Counted from the stretch's first letter, positions 51,126-60,258 are shown. The stretch is 64,000 nt of DNA from Phycisphaerales bacterium (GCA_016699835.1 CP064987.1:3286001-3350000); one strand, 5' to 3'. The notes: generated by a model from the sequence alone, not told the origin. Numbers and translations are program-made.

Positions 51126-51950
51126 ATGCCCACAACCGCAACCGCAACCCCCCACACCCTCATGAACCAGATCAGCAAGGGCCGCAAGGCGCGCCCCCGC
51201 CGCGTGATGCTGTACGGCACGCACGGCATCGGCAAGAGCACCTTTGGCGCGATGGCCGAGAAGCCCATCTTCGTTCCCACCGAAGACGGCCTGGCCGACA
51301 TCGACTGCGAGTCGTTCCCGCTGGCCCGCAGCCTCGGCGAGGTGATGGCGGCGCTCGAGTCCCTGTACTCGGGCGACCACGACTACCGCACAGTCGTCAT
51401 CGACAGCCTTGATTGGCTCGAACGCCTCATCTGGGGCGAAGTCTGCGCCGACGAGAGCGTCGAGAACATCGAGAAGATCGGGTATGCGAAGGGCTTCGCC
51501 TTCGCAGTCGACAAATGGCGGGCCGTGCTCGGGGCGCTCGATGCGCTCCGCAGCGATCGCGGTATGACGGTGGTCCTCATCGCGCACGCCAAGATCGAGA
51601 AGTTCGAGAATCCCGAGACCGTGCCGTACGACCGCTACTCGCCGCGCCTGCACAAGCTCGCGTCGGCGCTGGTGCAGGAGTGGGCCGACGAGGTGCTCTT
51701 CGCCACGTACAAGGTCCACACCATCAAGGTCGACGAGGGCTTCAACAAGGCCAAGCACAACGGCGTTTCCACCGGCGAGCGGATCATCCGCACCGTCGAG
51801 CGTCCGGCGCACGTCGCCAAGAACCGCTTGGGTCTGCCCGAGGAGATCCCGCTGGACTACCGCGTCTTTGCGGCGCTCGTGCGCGGCGAGGACCCTTCCG
51901 CCGCCGTCGCCACCCCTGCCCCCACCACCGACAACGCCGGCGCGGCCTGA
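51126..51950 (+). CDS. Phage RecA-like nucleotide-binding protein
   Basis: 274 residues with an AAA/RecA-type P-loop: Walker A YGTHGIGKSTF (~30-40) and Walker B YRTVVIDSLDWLE (~85-97), followed by MTVVLIAHAKIEKFENP, typical of phage AAA_24 proteins that act in single-strand annealing or recombination-mediated replication. CGGAG precedes the ATG by six bases. An open frame extending upstream to 50706 overlaps the preceding gene in another frame and is not used. The C-terminal 20 residues are Ala/Pro-rich. The genes after it (DUF669, RusA) are its usual companions in phages. Confidence 0.85.
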   Translation: MPTTATATPHTLMNQISKGRKARPRRVMLYGTHGIGKSTFGAMAEKPIFVPTEDGLADIDCESFPLARSLGEVMAALESLYSGDHDYRTVVIDSLDWLERLIWGEVCADESVENIEKIGYAKGFAFAVDKWRAVLGALDALRSDRGMTVVLIAHAKIEKFENPETVPYDRYSPRLHKLASALVQEWADEVLFATYKVHTIKVDEGFNKAKHNGVSTGERIIRTVERPAHVAKNRLGLPEEIPLDYRVFAALVRGEDPSAAVATPAPTTDNAGAA

Positions 51951-52009
51951 GCGCCGTTGCCGTTGCCCATCCCTCATCCGTCCATCACCAATCGCAAAGG
52001 AACTGACTC

Positions 52010-52480
52010 ATGGCAACTCTGAACAACTTCGACGCAAACCAGGTTGACCCGTCCGTCGCTCTCGATCCGCTCCCCGCGGGCAAGTACCTCGCCGTCGTCT
52101 CCGAGTCGGAGCTCAAGCCGACCAAGACCGGGGGCGGCAAGTACCTGCAGCTGACCTTCCAGATCATCGACGGCGAGTTCAAGGGCCGGCTGGTCTGGGC
52201 CCGCCTCAACCTCGAGAACAAGAGCGAGATGACGGTCAAGATCGCCCGCGGCGAGCTCTCGGCCATCTGCTGGGCCATCGGCGTCATGCAGCCGAAGGAC
52301 TCGGTCGAGCTCCACAACGTGCCGCTGGAGATCAACGTCGGGCTGAAGAAGCGCGACGACAACGGCGAGTTCACCAATGTCATTAAGGGCTACGCCAAGA
52401 AGGGCAGCGGGGGCTCGCCGGTGAGCGCCCGCGCTCCGGTCGGCGTCGGCCCGGGGAGCACGCCGCCCTGGAAACGCTGA
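52010..52480 (+). CDS. DUF669 single-strand-binding-like protein
   Basis: 156 residues. DUF669 family: DPLPAGKYLAVVSESELKPTKTGGGKYLQLTFQIIDGEFKGRLVWARLNLENKS ... INVGLKKRDDNGEFTNVIKGYAKK. Members are phage OB-fold proteins thought to bind single-stranded DNA beside RecA-like ATPases, as here. AAAGGAAC lies before the ATG. A Gly/Ser/Pro-rich tail (~130-156) resembles SSB tails. Confidence 0.85.
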   Translation: MATLNNFDANQVDPSVALDPLPAGKYLAVVSESELKPTKTGGGKYLQLTFQIIDGEFKGRLVWARLNLENKSEMTVKIARGELSAICWAIGVMQPKDSVELHNVPLEINVGLKKRDDNGEFTNVIKGYAKKGSGGSPVSARAPVGVGPGSTPPWKR

Positions 52481-52530
52481 CCCCCCCAAGTCCATCCGGT
52501 CGCGTCCTCGAGCTCCCGTACCCGCCCAGC

Positions 52531-52848
52531 GTGAACCACATCTGGCGGCGCATGGGCTCTAGGACCGTGCTGAGCCGCGAGGGCCGGCGCTACCGCGTGA
52601 GCGTGTGCGCCGCCCTCGCGGCGAGGCGGGTAGTGCGGCTGAACGGTCGGCTGGAGGTGCGTGTCACCGTCTGCCCGCCCGACAGCAGGCGGCGCGACCT
52701 CGATAACGTGCAGAAGGCGCTGCTCGATGCCCTGGCCAGGGGCGGGGCGTACCGAGACGACTCGCAGATTGATCGGTTGATTGTCGAGCGAGGCCCGGTG
52801 ACACCGAGCGGCAAAGTGCTGGTGGAACTCACAGAGATCAAGCCATGA
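52531..52848 (+). CDS. rusA: RusA-type Holliday junction resolvase
   Basis: 105 residues from the GTG, product resembling RusA. Conserved acidic residues are visible in SRRRDLDNVQKALLDALARGGAYRDDSQIDRLIVERG. These include the DLDN metal-binding motif and DDSQI. In family members a strand reading LxLPYPPSVNxxWR opens the protein, and here RVLELPYPPS precedes the GTG in frame. The true start may therefore be a non-ATG codon upstream (a CTG at 52477 overlaps the DUF669 stop), giving ~123 residues. The stop overlaps the next ATG by four bases. Confidence 0.85.
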   Translation: MNHIWRRMGSRTVLSREGRRYRVSVCAALAARRVVRLNGRLEVRVTVCPPDSRRRDLDNVQKALLDALARGGAYRDDSQIDRLIVERGPVTPSGKVLVELTEIKP

Positions 52849-53123
52849 CTGTCCCGTGCCCACTCTGCGGCAGTACTCATCCACGCTTCGGCTTCTGCTG
52901 TGCTCCGTGCCATGCACGCTACATGGCGGAGCAGCGCAAGAAGTGGAACGCGCCGGCAACAGGCGTGCATCAGCCCGAGCGCGTTGGTTGCTTCTCTCCG
53001 AGCACGGAGGCTCGTGCTTGGTCATTGTCCCGGCCAGGCCGCCCCGATCCATGCTGGGATAGCGATGAGCAGGTTGGCTTGTGGTCGGTCTGCGTGCGAG
53101 CGCTCGAGGAGGCGGCGTGCTAA
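52845..53123 (+). CDS. Small zinc-finger protein of replication block
   Basis: 92 residues. N-terminal double knuckle CPLCGSTHPRFGFCCAPCHARYMAEQRKKW (5-34) is a treble-clef-like zinc finger. The remainder is Pro/Arg/Trp-rich. ATG overlaps rusA (ATGA) and the TAA overlaps the helicase ATG (TAATG), so it is coupled on both sides. Probably a DNA-binding accessory. Confidence 0.65.
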   Translation: MTVPCPLCGSTHPRFGFCCAPCHARYMAEQRKKWNAPATGVHQPERVGCFSPSTEARAWSLSRPGRPDPCWDSDEQVGLWSVCVRALEEAAC

Positions 53124-54814
53124 TGGAGCTGCGACCGTACCAATCCGAAGCCATCGCCGCGGTGTACGAGCACCTGCGGACCCGCGATGACAACCCCTGC
53201 GTGGTCATCCCGACCGGCGGGGGCAAGACGCCGGTCATCGCCACGATCTGCCGCGACGCCGTCGGCCACTGGGGCGGCCGCGTCGTGCTGCTGGCGCACG
53301 TGAAGGAACTCCTCGAGCAGGCGGCCGACAAGCTCCGCGTCATCGCGCCCGACGTGCCGATGGGCATCTACTCGGCTGGACTCAAGCGCAAGGACCTCGG
53401 CTACGCCGTCACGGTCGCGGGCATTCAGAGCATCTGGAAGAAGGCGTGCGACCTCGGCCCCGTCGATCTCATCATCGTCGATGAGGCGCACATGGTCCCC
53501 GCCGAGGACGACGGCATGTACCGCCAGTTCATCGCCGACGCGAAGGTGGTGAACCCGAACGTCCGGATCATCGGCCTGACCGCCACGCCGTACCGCATGA
53601 AGTCCGGCTCGATCTGCGCCGCCGAGAACATCCTCAACCACGTCTGCTACGAAGTCGGCGTCCGCGAGCTGATCGTGCAGGGATTCCTGTCGCCGCTCAA
53701 GACCAAGGCGGGCCTGCAGAAGATCAGCACCGACGACCTGCACGTCCGCGCCGGCGAGTTCGTCGCCAGCGAGGTCGAGGACCTCATGGACAAGGAGGGG
53801 CTGGTCGAAGGGGCGTGCGCAGAGATCGCCGAGCACACCAAGGACCGCAGCGCCACGCTGATCTTCTCGTCGGGCATCCGCCACGGCCAGCACATCGTCG
53901 ATGTGCTCAAGACCAAGCACGGCATCGAGTGCGGCTTCGTCACCGGCGACACGCCCGACGGCGTGCGTGCGGCGATCCTCGGCCGCTTCCGTTCGGGCGA
54001 GCTCAAGTACCTGTGCAATGTGAACGTGCTGACGACCGGCTTCGATGCACCGCACATCGACTGCGTGGCGCTCGTGCGCCCGACCATGTCGCCGGGTCTT
54101 TACTACCAGATGGTGGGCCGAGGCTTCCGGCTGCACCCCGGCAAGAACGACTGCCTCGTGCTCGATTTCGGCGGCAACGTGCTCCGCCACGGCCCGGTCG
54201 ACGCGATCCGCATCGCCACCGACGATCGCGGCGACGGCGAAGCGCCCGCCAAGGAGTGCCCGAACTGCCAGGCCCTCATCGCTGCGGGCTACCAGACCTG
54301 CCCGCAGTGCGGCCACCAGTTCCCCGAGCCGAACCGCCAGCAGCACGAGGCGAAGGCCAGCACGGAGGGCATCCTCTCGGGGCAGACCACGCGCGAAGAG
54401 CACCGCGTCAGCGAGACGACCTACCACGTGCACTACAAGCGCAGCGACCCGTCAGCGCCGCTGACCATGCGTGTCGAGTACCGCGTTGGTTTCAACCGCT
54501 TCTTCCGCGAGTGGGTCTGCTTCGACCACACCGGATACGCGCGGACCAAGGCCGAGGCCTGGTGGCGGGCACGCTCGGTCGAGCCGGTGCCCGGCGGCAC
54601 GGAGGAGGCGGTCGAGATGGCCAAGGCGGGGGCGCTCGCGCCGGCGCTTGCGATCACCGTCGAGAAGAAGGCCGGCGACCAGTTCGCGCGCGTCACGCAG
54701 CACGTGCTCGGCGATAAGCCACCGCACTCTGACAGCGAGGAAGGCCTGCCGGACCGGCCGCCGGAGCCCGCGGGCATGACGTACGGCATCCCCGACGACG
54801 AAATCCCCTTCTGA
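53123..54814 (+). CDS. RadD-like DEAD/DEAH-box helicase
   Basis: 563 residues, superfamily 2 helicase. Motif I VVIPTGGGKTPVIATI (~28-43), motif II IIVDEAHMV (~118-126), motif III LTATPYR (~152), C-terminal helicase domain with TTGFDAPHIDCVALVRPTMSPGLYYQMVGRGFRLHPGKNDCLVLDFGGN (~303-353). A four-cysteine zinc ribbon (CPNCQALIAAGYQTCPQCGHQFPEP) follows, then a ~120-residue C-terminal domain found in phage versions (PLTMRVEYRVGFNRFFREWVCFDHTGYARTKAEAWW). The layout matches RadD/YejH. It starts at the overlap TAATG and works with the RecA-like ATPase and RusA in recombination-type replication. Confidence 0.9.
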   Translation: MELRPYQSEAIAAVYEHLRTRDDNPCVVIPTGGGKTPVIATICRDAVGHWGGRVVLLAHVKELLEQAADKLRVIAPDVPMGIYSAGLKRKDLGYAVTVAGIQSIWKKACDLGPVDLIIVDEAHMVPAEDDGMYRQFIADAKVVNPNVRIIGLTATPYRMKSGSICAAENILNHVCYEVGVRELIVQGFLSPLKTKAGLQKISTDDLHVRAGEFVASEVEDLMDKEGLVEGACAEIAEHTKDRSATLIFSSGIRHGQHIVDVLKTKHGIECGFVTGDTPDGVRAAILGRFRSGELKYLCNVNVLTTGFDAPHIDCVALVRPTMSPGLYYQMVGRGFRLHPGKNDCLVLDFGGNVLRHGPVDAIRIATDDRGDGEAPAKECPNCQALIAAGYQTCPQCGHQFPEPNRQQHEAKASTEGILSGQTTREEHRVSETTYHVHYKRSDPSAPLTMRVEYRVGFNRFFREWVCFDHTGYARTKAEAWWRARSVEPVPGGTEEAVEMAKAGALAPALAITVEKKAGDQFARVTQHVLGDKPPHSDSEEGLPDRPPEPAGMTYGIPDDEIPF

Positions 54815-54828
54815 ACAAGGAGTACCGC

Positions 54829-55221
54829 ATGATCACGATCACGATCGAAGAGACCGACAAGGACGGGCAGTTGCTCGGACGCCACGTGGCATCCGCGCCC
54901 ATCGACAAGAACGACACCAAGGGCATCGGCTCGCTGCTGGCGCGGAGCGTCGGCGGCCTGATGTACCACACCGAAGCCCGCGCGGAGATTCCGCTGCTGA
55001 TCGCGGCCGCTGGCACGCACCGGGCTAGCTCGTGCACGCGGGCGATCGGCCACGCGGCGGGCCTGGCCACAGGGACGTACGGATTCGACCTGGCGATCAA
55101 GCCCGTGATCGAGATCGACCGCCTGCTGGACTACCGCGCCAGCAAGCGCGACCGCGAGACCGCAGCGCAGACGCTCAAGATCATGGGCGCCACCATCCGC
55201 CGCCGCGAGGACAACGAATAA
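54829..55221 (+). CDS. Conserved-looking small protein before primase
   Basis: 130 residues (MITITIEETDKDGQLLGRHVASAPIDKNDTKGIGSLLARSVGGLMYH ...). Alpha/beta character, with conserved-looking charged patches; no motif recognised. AAGGAG precedes the ATG by nine bases; four bases separate its stop from the primase start. Position suggests a replication accessory. Confidence 0.6.
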   Translation: MITITIEETDKDGQLLGRHVASAPIDKNDTKGIGSLLARSVGGLMYHTEARAEIPLLIAAAGTHRASSCTRAIGHAAGLATGTYGFDLAIKPVIEIDRLLDYRASKRDRETAAQTLKIMGATIRRREDNE

Positions 55222-55224
55222 GCG

Positions 55225-57411
55225 ATGAGCGATGGCCCCTCCATTCTGCTCGAGTCGGCGCGCACGTACCTCGCCCGCGGGTACGCGGTGATCCCCGTGC
55301 CCGCGCGGAAGAAGATCCCCGTGCTCAAGGGGTGGACGGACCTGCGCCTCTCCGAGAGCGACCTGCCGGCGCACTTCAACGGCACCGGCAACATCGGCGT
55401 GCTTCTGGGCGAACCGAGCGGGTGGCTGGTGGATGTCGACCTCGACTGCGAGGAGGCGGTGGCGCTTGCGCCCAAGTTCCTCCCGCCGACGGGCGCGATG
55501 TCCGGGCGGCCGGGCAAGCCCGCGTCGCACTGGTGGTACGTGTGCGAGGGGATGAAGACCCGCAAGCACCAGGACCCGGTGTCGAAGAAGATGATCGTCG
55601 AGCTGCGGAGCACCGGCGCTCAGACGGTCGTCGGCCCGAGCATCCATCCCAGCGGGGAGCCGTACGACCCGCTCGACGGCGAACCCGCTGTGGTCGACGC
55701 CGGGGAGCTGGCCACCGCCGTCATGGCGCTGGCCGACGCCGTGACCGAAGCGCGGCACGGGCGCAAACAAGCGGGCGTTCACGTCCAGCCCTCATCCCGA
55801 AGCGATCTCTTCCCAGCGGGCGACGCAGTGCTCAGCCGCGCCGCAGCGTACCTCGACCGCATCCCGCCCGCGATCTCCGGCGCGGGCGGACACGGCCAAA
55901 CGTACGCGGCGGCCACGGCGATGGTGCACGGCTTCGGGCTCGATCCCGAGGCGGCGTTCTCGCTGCTGTGGGATCGGTACAACTCGCGGTGCCAGCCTCC
56001 GTGGTCGGAGAAGGAACTACGCCACAAGGTGACGGACGCGGCCAGCAAGCCGCACGAACGTCCGCTCGGCTGGCTCCGCGATGCTCAGAAGGCCGAGGAT
56101 CTGGGCGGCGTGGACCTGTCGGGATTCATGGCGGCGCCGGCGAAGGCGAGCGACGACACGGCAGCCCCGGACGAGGACACGCCGGTCGATCCCGGCCCGC
56201 TTCCCGAGCGGTACCTCGCCGTGCCGGGGTTCATCTCCGAGGTCATGGCGTTCAACAGGGAGACGGCCCACCGCTGGCAGCCGATGCTCGCGCTCGCTGG
56301 CGCGATGTGCCTGCAGGCCGTGCTCGCGGGGCGCAAGGTCCGCGACGAGCGCGGCAACCGCACGAATCTGTACGTCGTGTGCCTCGCGGGCTCTGGCTCG
56401 GGCAAGGACAACGCCAGGCTCATCAACAAGGCGGTGCTCTTCAAGGCCGGTCTCAACGGGCTCGAGGGCAACGAGGATCTCGCCAGCGACGCCGGGCTGG
56501 TCACCGCCGTCGAGGCCGAGCCGGCGATCCTTTTTCAGATCGACGAGTTCGGGCGCTGGCTCCGCACCATTGGCGACCCGAAGAAAGCCCCGCACCTGTT
56601 CAACGTCATCTCGACGCTCATGAAGATGTACTCGTCGGCGCGGAGCGTCTTCAAGGGCAAGGCCTATGCCGACGCCAAGCGGAACAAGGTGATCGATCAG
56701 CCGTGCGTCTCGCTCCTGGCGACGACCGCGCCCGAGCATTTCAAGCACGCGCTCACGCCCGACGCCATGAGCGACGGGTTCATGGCACGGCTCATCGTGT
56801 TCGAGACCGGGGAGATGCCGCCACGCGTGTGGCAGCCCGAGAAGGACCCGCCGCAAGCGATCGTGGATGCGGCCGCCTGGTGGGGCGCGTTCAACCCCGG
56901 CGGCAACCTCAGCCGAGAGCACCCCAAGCCGATGGTGGTTCCGACCACCGATGACGCCCGCGCCGTGTTCAACCGCCTCGCGGCGCTTGCCGACACCGAG
57001 ATGGAGCGCCCGCGCGAGGACCTGCGATCGATCTGGGCGCGCGTCGAGGAGAAGGCCTGCCGCCTCGCGCTGATCTACGCCTGCTCCAAGAACCGGGAGA
57101 AGCCGGTCATCGATGCCGACGCAGCCGAGTGGGCGTGCGGCCTGTCCGAGCACTTGACCCGGCGCGTGCTTTACCTCGCCCACGAGTATGTGTCGCAGGG
57201 CGAGTTCGACGCCAAACAGAAGGCCGTGCTCCGCGCGATGCGGACGGCAGGCGGACGGATGACCCGGTCGCAGATGTGCCGAGTGACCCAGCACCTGACC
57301 CAGCGGGAGCGGGACGAGGTGCTTGAGAATCTCAAGGAGACCGGCCGCTTGAAAGAAGGGGTCGAGCCGACCGCCGGGCGGTCAAGGAGGGTGTATGAAC
57401 TCCTGCCGTAG
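55225..57411 (+). CDS. Bifunctional primase-polymerase fused to DUF3987 ATPase
   Basis: 728 residues. N-terminal prim-pol domain: ARTYLARGYAVIPVPARKKIPVLKGW, catalytic VDVDLDCEEA (~69-78), SHWWYVCEG and TVVGPSIHPSGEPYDPL (~130-150). A short PriCT-type segment (FSLLWDRYNSRCQPPWSEKELRHKVTDA, ~250-277) links to DUF3987 (~325-640) with P-loop LAGSGSGKDNARL (~388) and FQIDEFGRWL (Walker B-like, ~437). The C-terminus has a winged-helix end (QMCRVTQHLTQRERDEVLENLKETGRLKEG). It primes and unwinds DNA for element replication. It resembles the partial protein at 2..1822 in the ATPase part only; the primase modules differ. Confidence 0.9.
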   Translation: MSDGPSILLESARTYLARGYAVIPVPARKKIPVLKGWTDLRLSESDLPAHFNGTGNIGVLLGEPSGWLVDVDLDCEEAVALAPKFLPPTGAMSGRPGKPASHWWYVCEGMKTRKHQDPVSKKMIVELRSTGAQTVVGPSIHPSGEPYDPLDGEPAVVDAGELATAVMALADAVTEARHGRKQAGVHVQPSSRSDLFPAGDAVLSRAAAYLDRIPPAISGAGGHGQTYAAATAMVHGFGLDPEAAFSLLWDRYNSRCQPPWSEKELRHKVTDAASKPHERPLGWLRDAQKAEDLGGVDLSGFMAAPAKASDDTAAPDEDTPVDPGPLPERYLAVPGFISEVMAFNRETAHRWQPMLALAGAMCLQAVLAGRKVRDERGNRTNLYVVCLAGSGSGKDNARLINKAVLFKAGLNGLEGNEDLASDAGLVTAVEAEPAILFQIDEFGRWLRTIGDPKKAPHLFNVISTLMKMYSSARSVFKGKAYADAKRNKVIDQPCVSLLATTAPEHFKHALTPDAMSDGFMARLIVFETGEMPPRVWQPEKDPPQAIVDAAAWWGAFNPGGNLSREHPKPMVVPTTDDARAVFNRLAALADTEMERPREDLRSIWARVEEKACRLALIYACSKNREKPVIDADAAEWACGLSEHLTRRVLYLAHEYVSQGEFDAKQKAVLRAMRTAGGRMTRSQMCRVTQHLTQRERDEVLENLKETGRLKEGVEPTAGRSRRVYELLP

Positions 57412-58012
57412 CAGGTCAGAAACGCGGGTTGAACGCGGCCAGACCCTTCTTTCACATTCTTCACGCGCGATCTCTCGGGCGGGCGGGAAGGGAGCAGAGA
57501 AGGAGGGGTTGAAGAAAGTGAAAGAAGGTATCTCTCTCCTTTCTATACCTTCCCCCACCCCTCCCCCGTCCCCCTGCATCCCCACGTCAGCGCCCATGCA
57601 GGTCGTGTGCCAGGCCGCGCCTAGCGGGAGCCTTACAGCCGGAAGCCTTACGGGAGGGGAGGCGGACGGCGTTAGGTACTTCCCGGGCCAGATCGCGAGG
57701 CTTGGCCCGCGGGAACAGCCGCGCTTGGCGACAGAGTTTGTTTCGCCCGTCCGAGCGCGGGGCGGCCCCGTGGCGGGGTTGGTAGAACCGCCCGCCAGCA
57801 ACGCGACGTGGGCCAACGTGGGCGGACCCGTGGCCAACGGGCGCGGCCCGTAGCGCGGGGGAATCGGGGCGCTAAGCGCTCCCGGACGGGCCCGTCGCCC
57901 GAGCCATCCAGCCATCCAGCGATCCACCGATCCCCGGACCCACCGCATGTGCGGCGGGCCACCACGACGTTTTGCGCTGGCGTTCCCCGCCGCGCTTCCG
58001 ACGGAGATCGCT
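57412..58012. other. 600-base structured non-coding region
   Basis: No supported gene; open frames here lack ribosome sites and recognisable sequence. It contains purine/pyrimidine hairpins at 57445..57552, a GCCTTAC direct repeat around 57630..57650, and tandem ATCCAGCC/ATCCACCG units near 57903..57934. It lies between the primase and methyltransferase genes and may hold a promoter, terminator or replication origin. Confidence 0.45.
57445..57552 (+). promoter_or_regulatory. Competing stem-loops after primase gene
   Basis: CCTTCTTTCACATTCTTCAC (57445..57464) is nearly complementary to 57508..57528 (GTTGAAGAAAGTGAAAGAAG...). Part of that arm (GAAGGTAT, 57524..57531) alternatively pairs perfectly with ATACCTTC at 57545..57552. 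Mutually exclusive stems are characteristic of attenuators or origin structures. Confidence 0.4.
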
Positions 58013-59383
58013 ATGAACATCGAGACGCTGCCCATCGACGCGGTCAAGGAATACGACCGCAATCCCCGCACCATCAACGACGCCGCCATCGACGCGGTGG
58101 CCAAGAGCATCGAGGCGTTCGGTTTCAAGGTGCCGATCCTGATCGACGCCGACGGCGTGATCATCGCCGGTCACACGCGACTCCGCGCGGCGCGGAAGCT
58201 CGGGCTCAAGGAGGTGCCGACGATCCGCGCCACCGATCTGACGCCCGAGCAGGTCAAGGCGCTGCGCATCGCCGACAACAAGGTCGCCACGCTGACTTCG
58301 TGGGACATGGAGCTCCTGCCGCTGGAGCTGGCCGACCTCAAAGGCGTGGACTTCGACCTCGCGCTGCTCGGCTTCAGCGCCGAGGACCTCAGCGCCATCA
58401 TGGCTCCCGCGGGCAGCGATGGTTTGACTGATCCCGATGACGTACCGGGCGCACCGGACGCAGCGACGACGGTGCCCGGCGACATCTGGGTGCTCGGCAA
58501 CCACCGCCTGATGTGCGGGGACTCATCGAAGCCCGAAGACCTGGACCGTCTGCTTGATGGCCAGCCGATCCATCTCGTGAACACGGACCCGCCGTACAAC
58601 GTGAAGGTCGAGCCGCGATCGAACAACGCGATCGTTGCCGGCCTGAGCTCGTTCGCGCTGCCCGGCAAGGCAGACCAGCACGACCAGCAGAGCGCCGACC
58701 TCAACCGCTACCCCGAGAAGAGCCGCGCCACGCACAAGAAACTCCGCGCGAAGGACCGGCCGCTCGCCAACGACTTTGTGTCGGACGACGAGTTCGACCG
58801 GCTGCTCGCGGCGTGGTTCGGAAACATCACCCGTGTGCTGATCCCCGGCGGCACGTTCTACATCTGGGGCGGCTACGCCAACTGCGGTAACTACCCGCCC
58901 GTGCTCAAGCGCTGCGAGCTGTACTTCGCTCAGGCGATCATCTGGGTCAAGGAGCACCCGGTCCTGACCCGCAAGGACTTCATGGGCAACCACGAATGGT
59001 GCTTCTACGGCTGGAAAGAAGGCGCGGCCCATCGCTTCTTCGGCCCTGCCAACGTGCCGGACACCTGGTCGATCAAGAAGGTCAACCCGCAGAGCATGGT
59101 CCACCTGACCGAGAAGCCCGTGGAACTCGCGCGGCGTGCGATCGAGTTCTCATCTCGCCCCGGCGAGAACGTGCTCGACCTCTTCGGGGGCAGCGGCTCA
59201 ACGCTCATCGGCGCGGAGATGACCGGGCGGCACGCGTTCCTCATGGAGCTCGACGCGCTCTACTGCGATGTCATCGTGCAGCGTTGGGAGAAGTTCACGG
59301 GCCGCAAGGCGGAGCGAGTCCCGGCAAAGGGTGTGGCCGAAGAGAAAGCCGCGACGAGCGTCGCGGCTGGGAGCAAGGCGTGA
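58013..59383 (+). CDS. ParB-domain DNA methyltransferase fusion
   Basis: 456 residues. N-terminal ParB/Srx-like domain (IETLPIDAVKEYDRNPRTINDAAIDAVAKSIEAFGFKVPILIDADGVIIAGHTRLRAARKLGLKEVPTI, 3-75). This is followed by an N6/N4 DNA methyltransferase: catalytic TDPPYNV (~190) and SAM motif NVLDLFGGSGSTLIGAEMTGRHAFLMELD (~385-413), in the class-beta order (DPPY before FxGxG). CGGAG precedes the ATG by eight bases. Such fusions are common in phages and protect phage DNA from host restriction or regulate gene expression. No cognate endonuclease is seen, so it is an orphan. Confidence 0.92.
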   Translation: MNIETLPIDAVKEYDRNPRTINDAAIDAVAKSIEAFGFKVPILIDADGVIIAGHTRLRAARKLGLKEVPTIRATDLTPEQVKALRIADNKVATLTSWDMELLPLELADLKGVDFDLALLGFSAEDLSAIMAPAGSDGLTDPDDVPGAPDAATTVPGDIWVLGNHRLMCGDSSKPEDLDRLLDGQPIHLVNTDPPYNVKVEPRSNNAIVAGLSSFALPGKADQHDQQSADLNRYPEKSRATHKKLRAKDRPLANDFVSDDEFDRLLAAWFGNITRVLIPGGTFYIWGGYANCGNYPPVLKRCELYFAQAIIWVKEHPVLTRKDFMGNHEWCFYGWKEGAAHRFFGPANVPDTWSIKKVNPQSMVHLTEKPVELARRAIEFSSRPGENVLDLFGGSGSTLIGAEMTGRHAFLMELDALYCDVIVQRWEKFTGRKAERVPAKGVAEEKAATSVAAGSKA

Positions 59384-59391
59384 TGTACGCC

Positions 59392-59661
59392 TCAGTCCTC
59401 GTCGACGGTGGGCAGCGCCCCGTCCGTCGCTTCGTCCCATTCAAGGGCGTACCGCTCGGCGATGTCCTCGAGGTCGTGCTCGGTGAGGTAGTCGGCCGTC
59501 TTGCGCCCTTGGCAGGCGGCGGCAGCCCGCGCCAGGTCCGTCCATTCCTCGATGGTGAGCATCCGGTCCTGCCGTGCGCCGAGAAGGTACAAGGCGGCCT
59601 GCAGCACGGCCTCGAGTTGCGCTTGGGTCGGCGCGGGCTGGGGAGCCGGGGTGGCGCTCAT
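59392..59661 (-). CDS. Small protein, minus-strand accessory cluster 1
   Basis: 89 residues, acidic C-terminus; Pro/Ala/Gln-rich start then helical segment (EAVLQAALYLLGARQDRMLTIEEWTDLARAAAACQGRKTADYLTEHDLEDI). No family recognised. The stop faces the methyltransferase stop (nine bases apart), and its start is four bases after the HARE-HTH stop, so it is likely cotranscribed with that gene. Confidence 0.55.
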   Translation of the reverse strand: MSATPAPQPAPTQAQLEAVLQAALYLLGARQDRMLTIEEWTDLARAAAACQGRKTADYLTEHDLEDIAERYALEWDEATDGALPTVDED

Positions 59662-59664
59662 GGA

Positions 59665-60165
59665 TCAGGCTCCCTTCCCCGCGACGAAGACGCCGCGTTC
59701 GTGCTTCTTGAAGCGAGCGGCGGCGCCCTTAGCGGCGATCTCGCGGATGATGGCGGCGTAGAGCGTGGCCTCGGGCGTCTTCCCGCCGGGGCTGGTCCAG
59801 AGTTTCTTGGCCTCCATCGCCGCGATCATCTCCTTGGCCCGCATCGGAACCTCGCTCGCGGCGAGCACCTGCGCCGCCGCGTCGAGGGCGCTGACGCGCT
59901 TGGGCTTCGGGGCCTTCGGCGTCTTGGGGGTCTTCTCGCCCTTGGCCTTCTTGCCCTTGGTAGCCGCGCCGCGGTTCGTGTTGTTGGCGACCTCTTTCTC
60001 GCTGGGGACCTCGTGGTCTTGCTTCCCCCCCGCCAACCGGTCGTTGATCTCGGCGAGCGCCGCATTGCGGAGGCGGTCTGTCTTGGCGCTTCCCTCGGCG
60101 CTGGCAGCGCTCTTGGACATCTTCGGTGTGCGGGTCTTCGCGGGCTTCTTGGTCTTCGTACTCAT
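59665..60165 (-). CDS. HARE-HTH domain protein
   Basis: 166 residues. A Lys-rich N-terminal half (~1-95, KTKKPAKTRTPKMSKS ... GKKAKGEKTPKTPKAPKPK) is probably disordered and DNA-binding. The C-terminal half SALDAAAQVLAASEVPMRAKEMIAAMEAKKLWTSPGGKTPEATLYAAIIREIAAKGAAARFKKHERGVFV (~95-160) matches the HARE-HTH (winged helix of ASXL and restriction endonucleases) family. Start at ATG 60165, after GGAG; the histone-like basic tail resembles nucleoid proteins. Possibly a phage chromatin or transcription factor. Confidence 0.75.
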   Translation of the reverse strand: MSTKTKKPAKTRTPKMSKSAASAEGSAKTDRLRNAALAEINDRLAGGKQDHEVPSEKEVANNTNRGAATKGKKAKGEKTPKTPKAPKPKRVSALDAAAQVLAASEVPMRAKEMIAAMEAKKLWTSPGGKTPEATLYAAIIREIAAKGAAARFKKHERGVFVAGKGA

Positions 60166-60258
60166 GATGATCTCCAAACTCGTGGTGCGGACTCCCGTCG
60201 CACATTGCGGCGGGTAAGCGTGGCCGTCGCGGTTTCCCGCGACGCCGCGTGGGGTCTG

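Noticed and set aside
57395..57853. 152-codon frame after the primase gene
   Set aside because: It begins inside the primase end, has low-complexity sequence and overlaps the hairpin region; no family resemblance.
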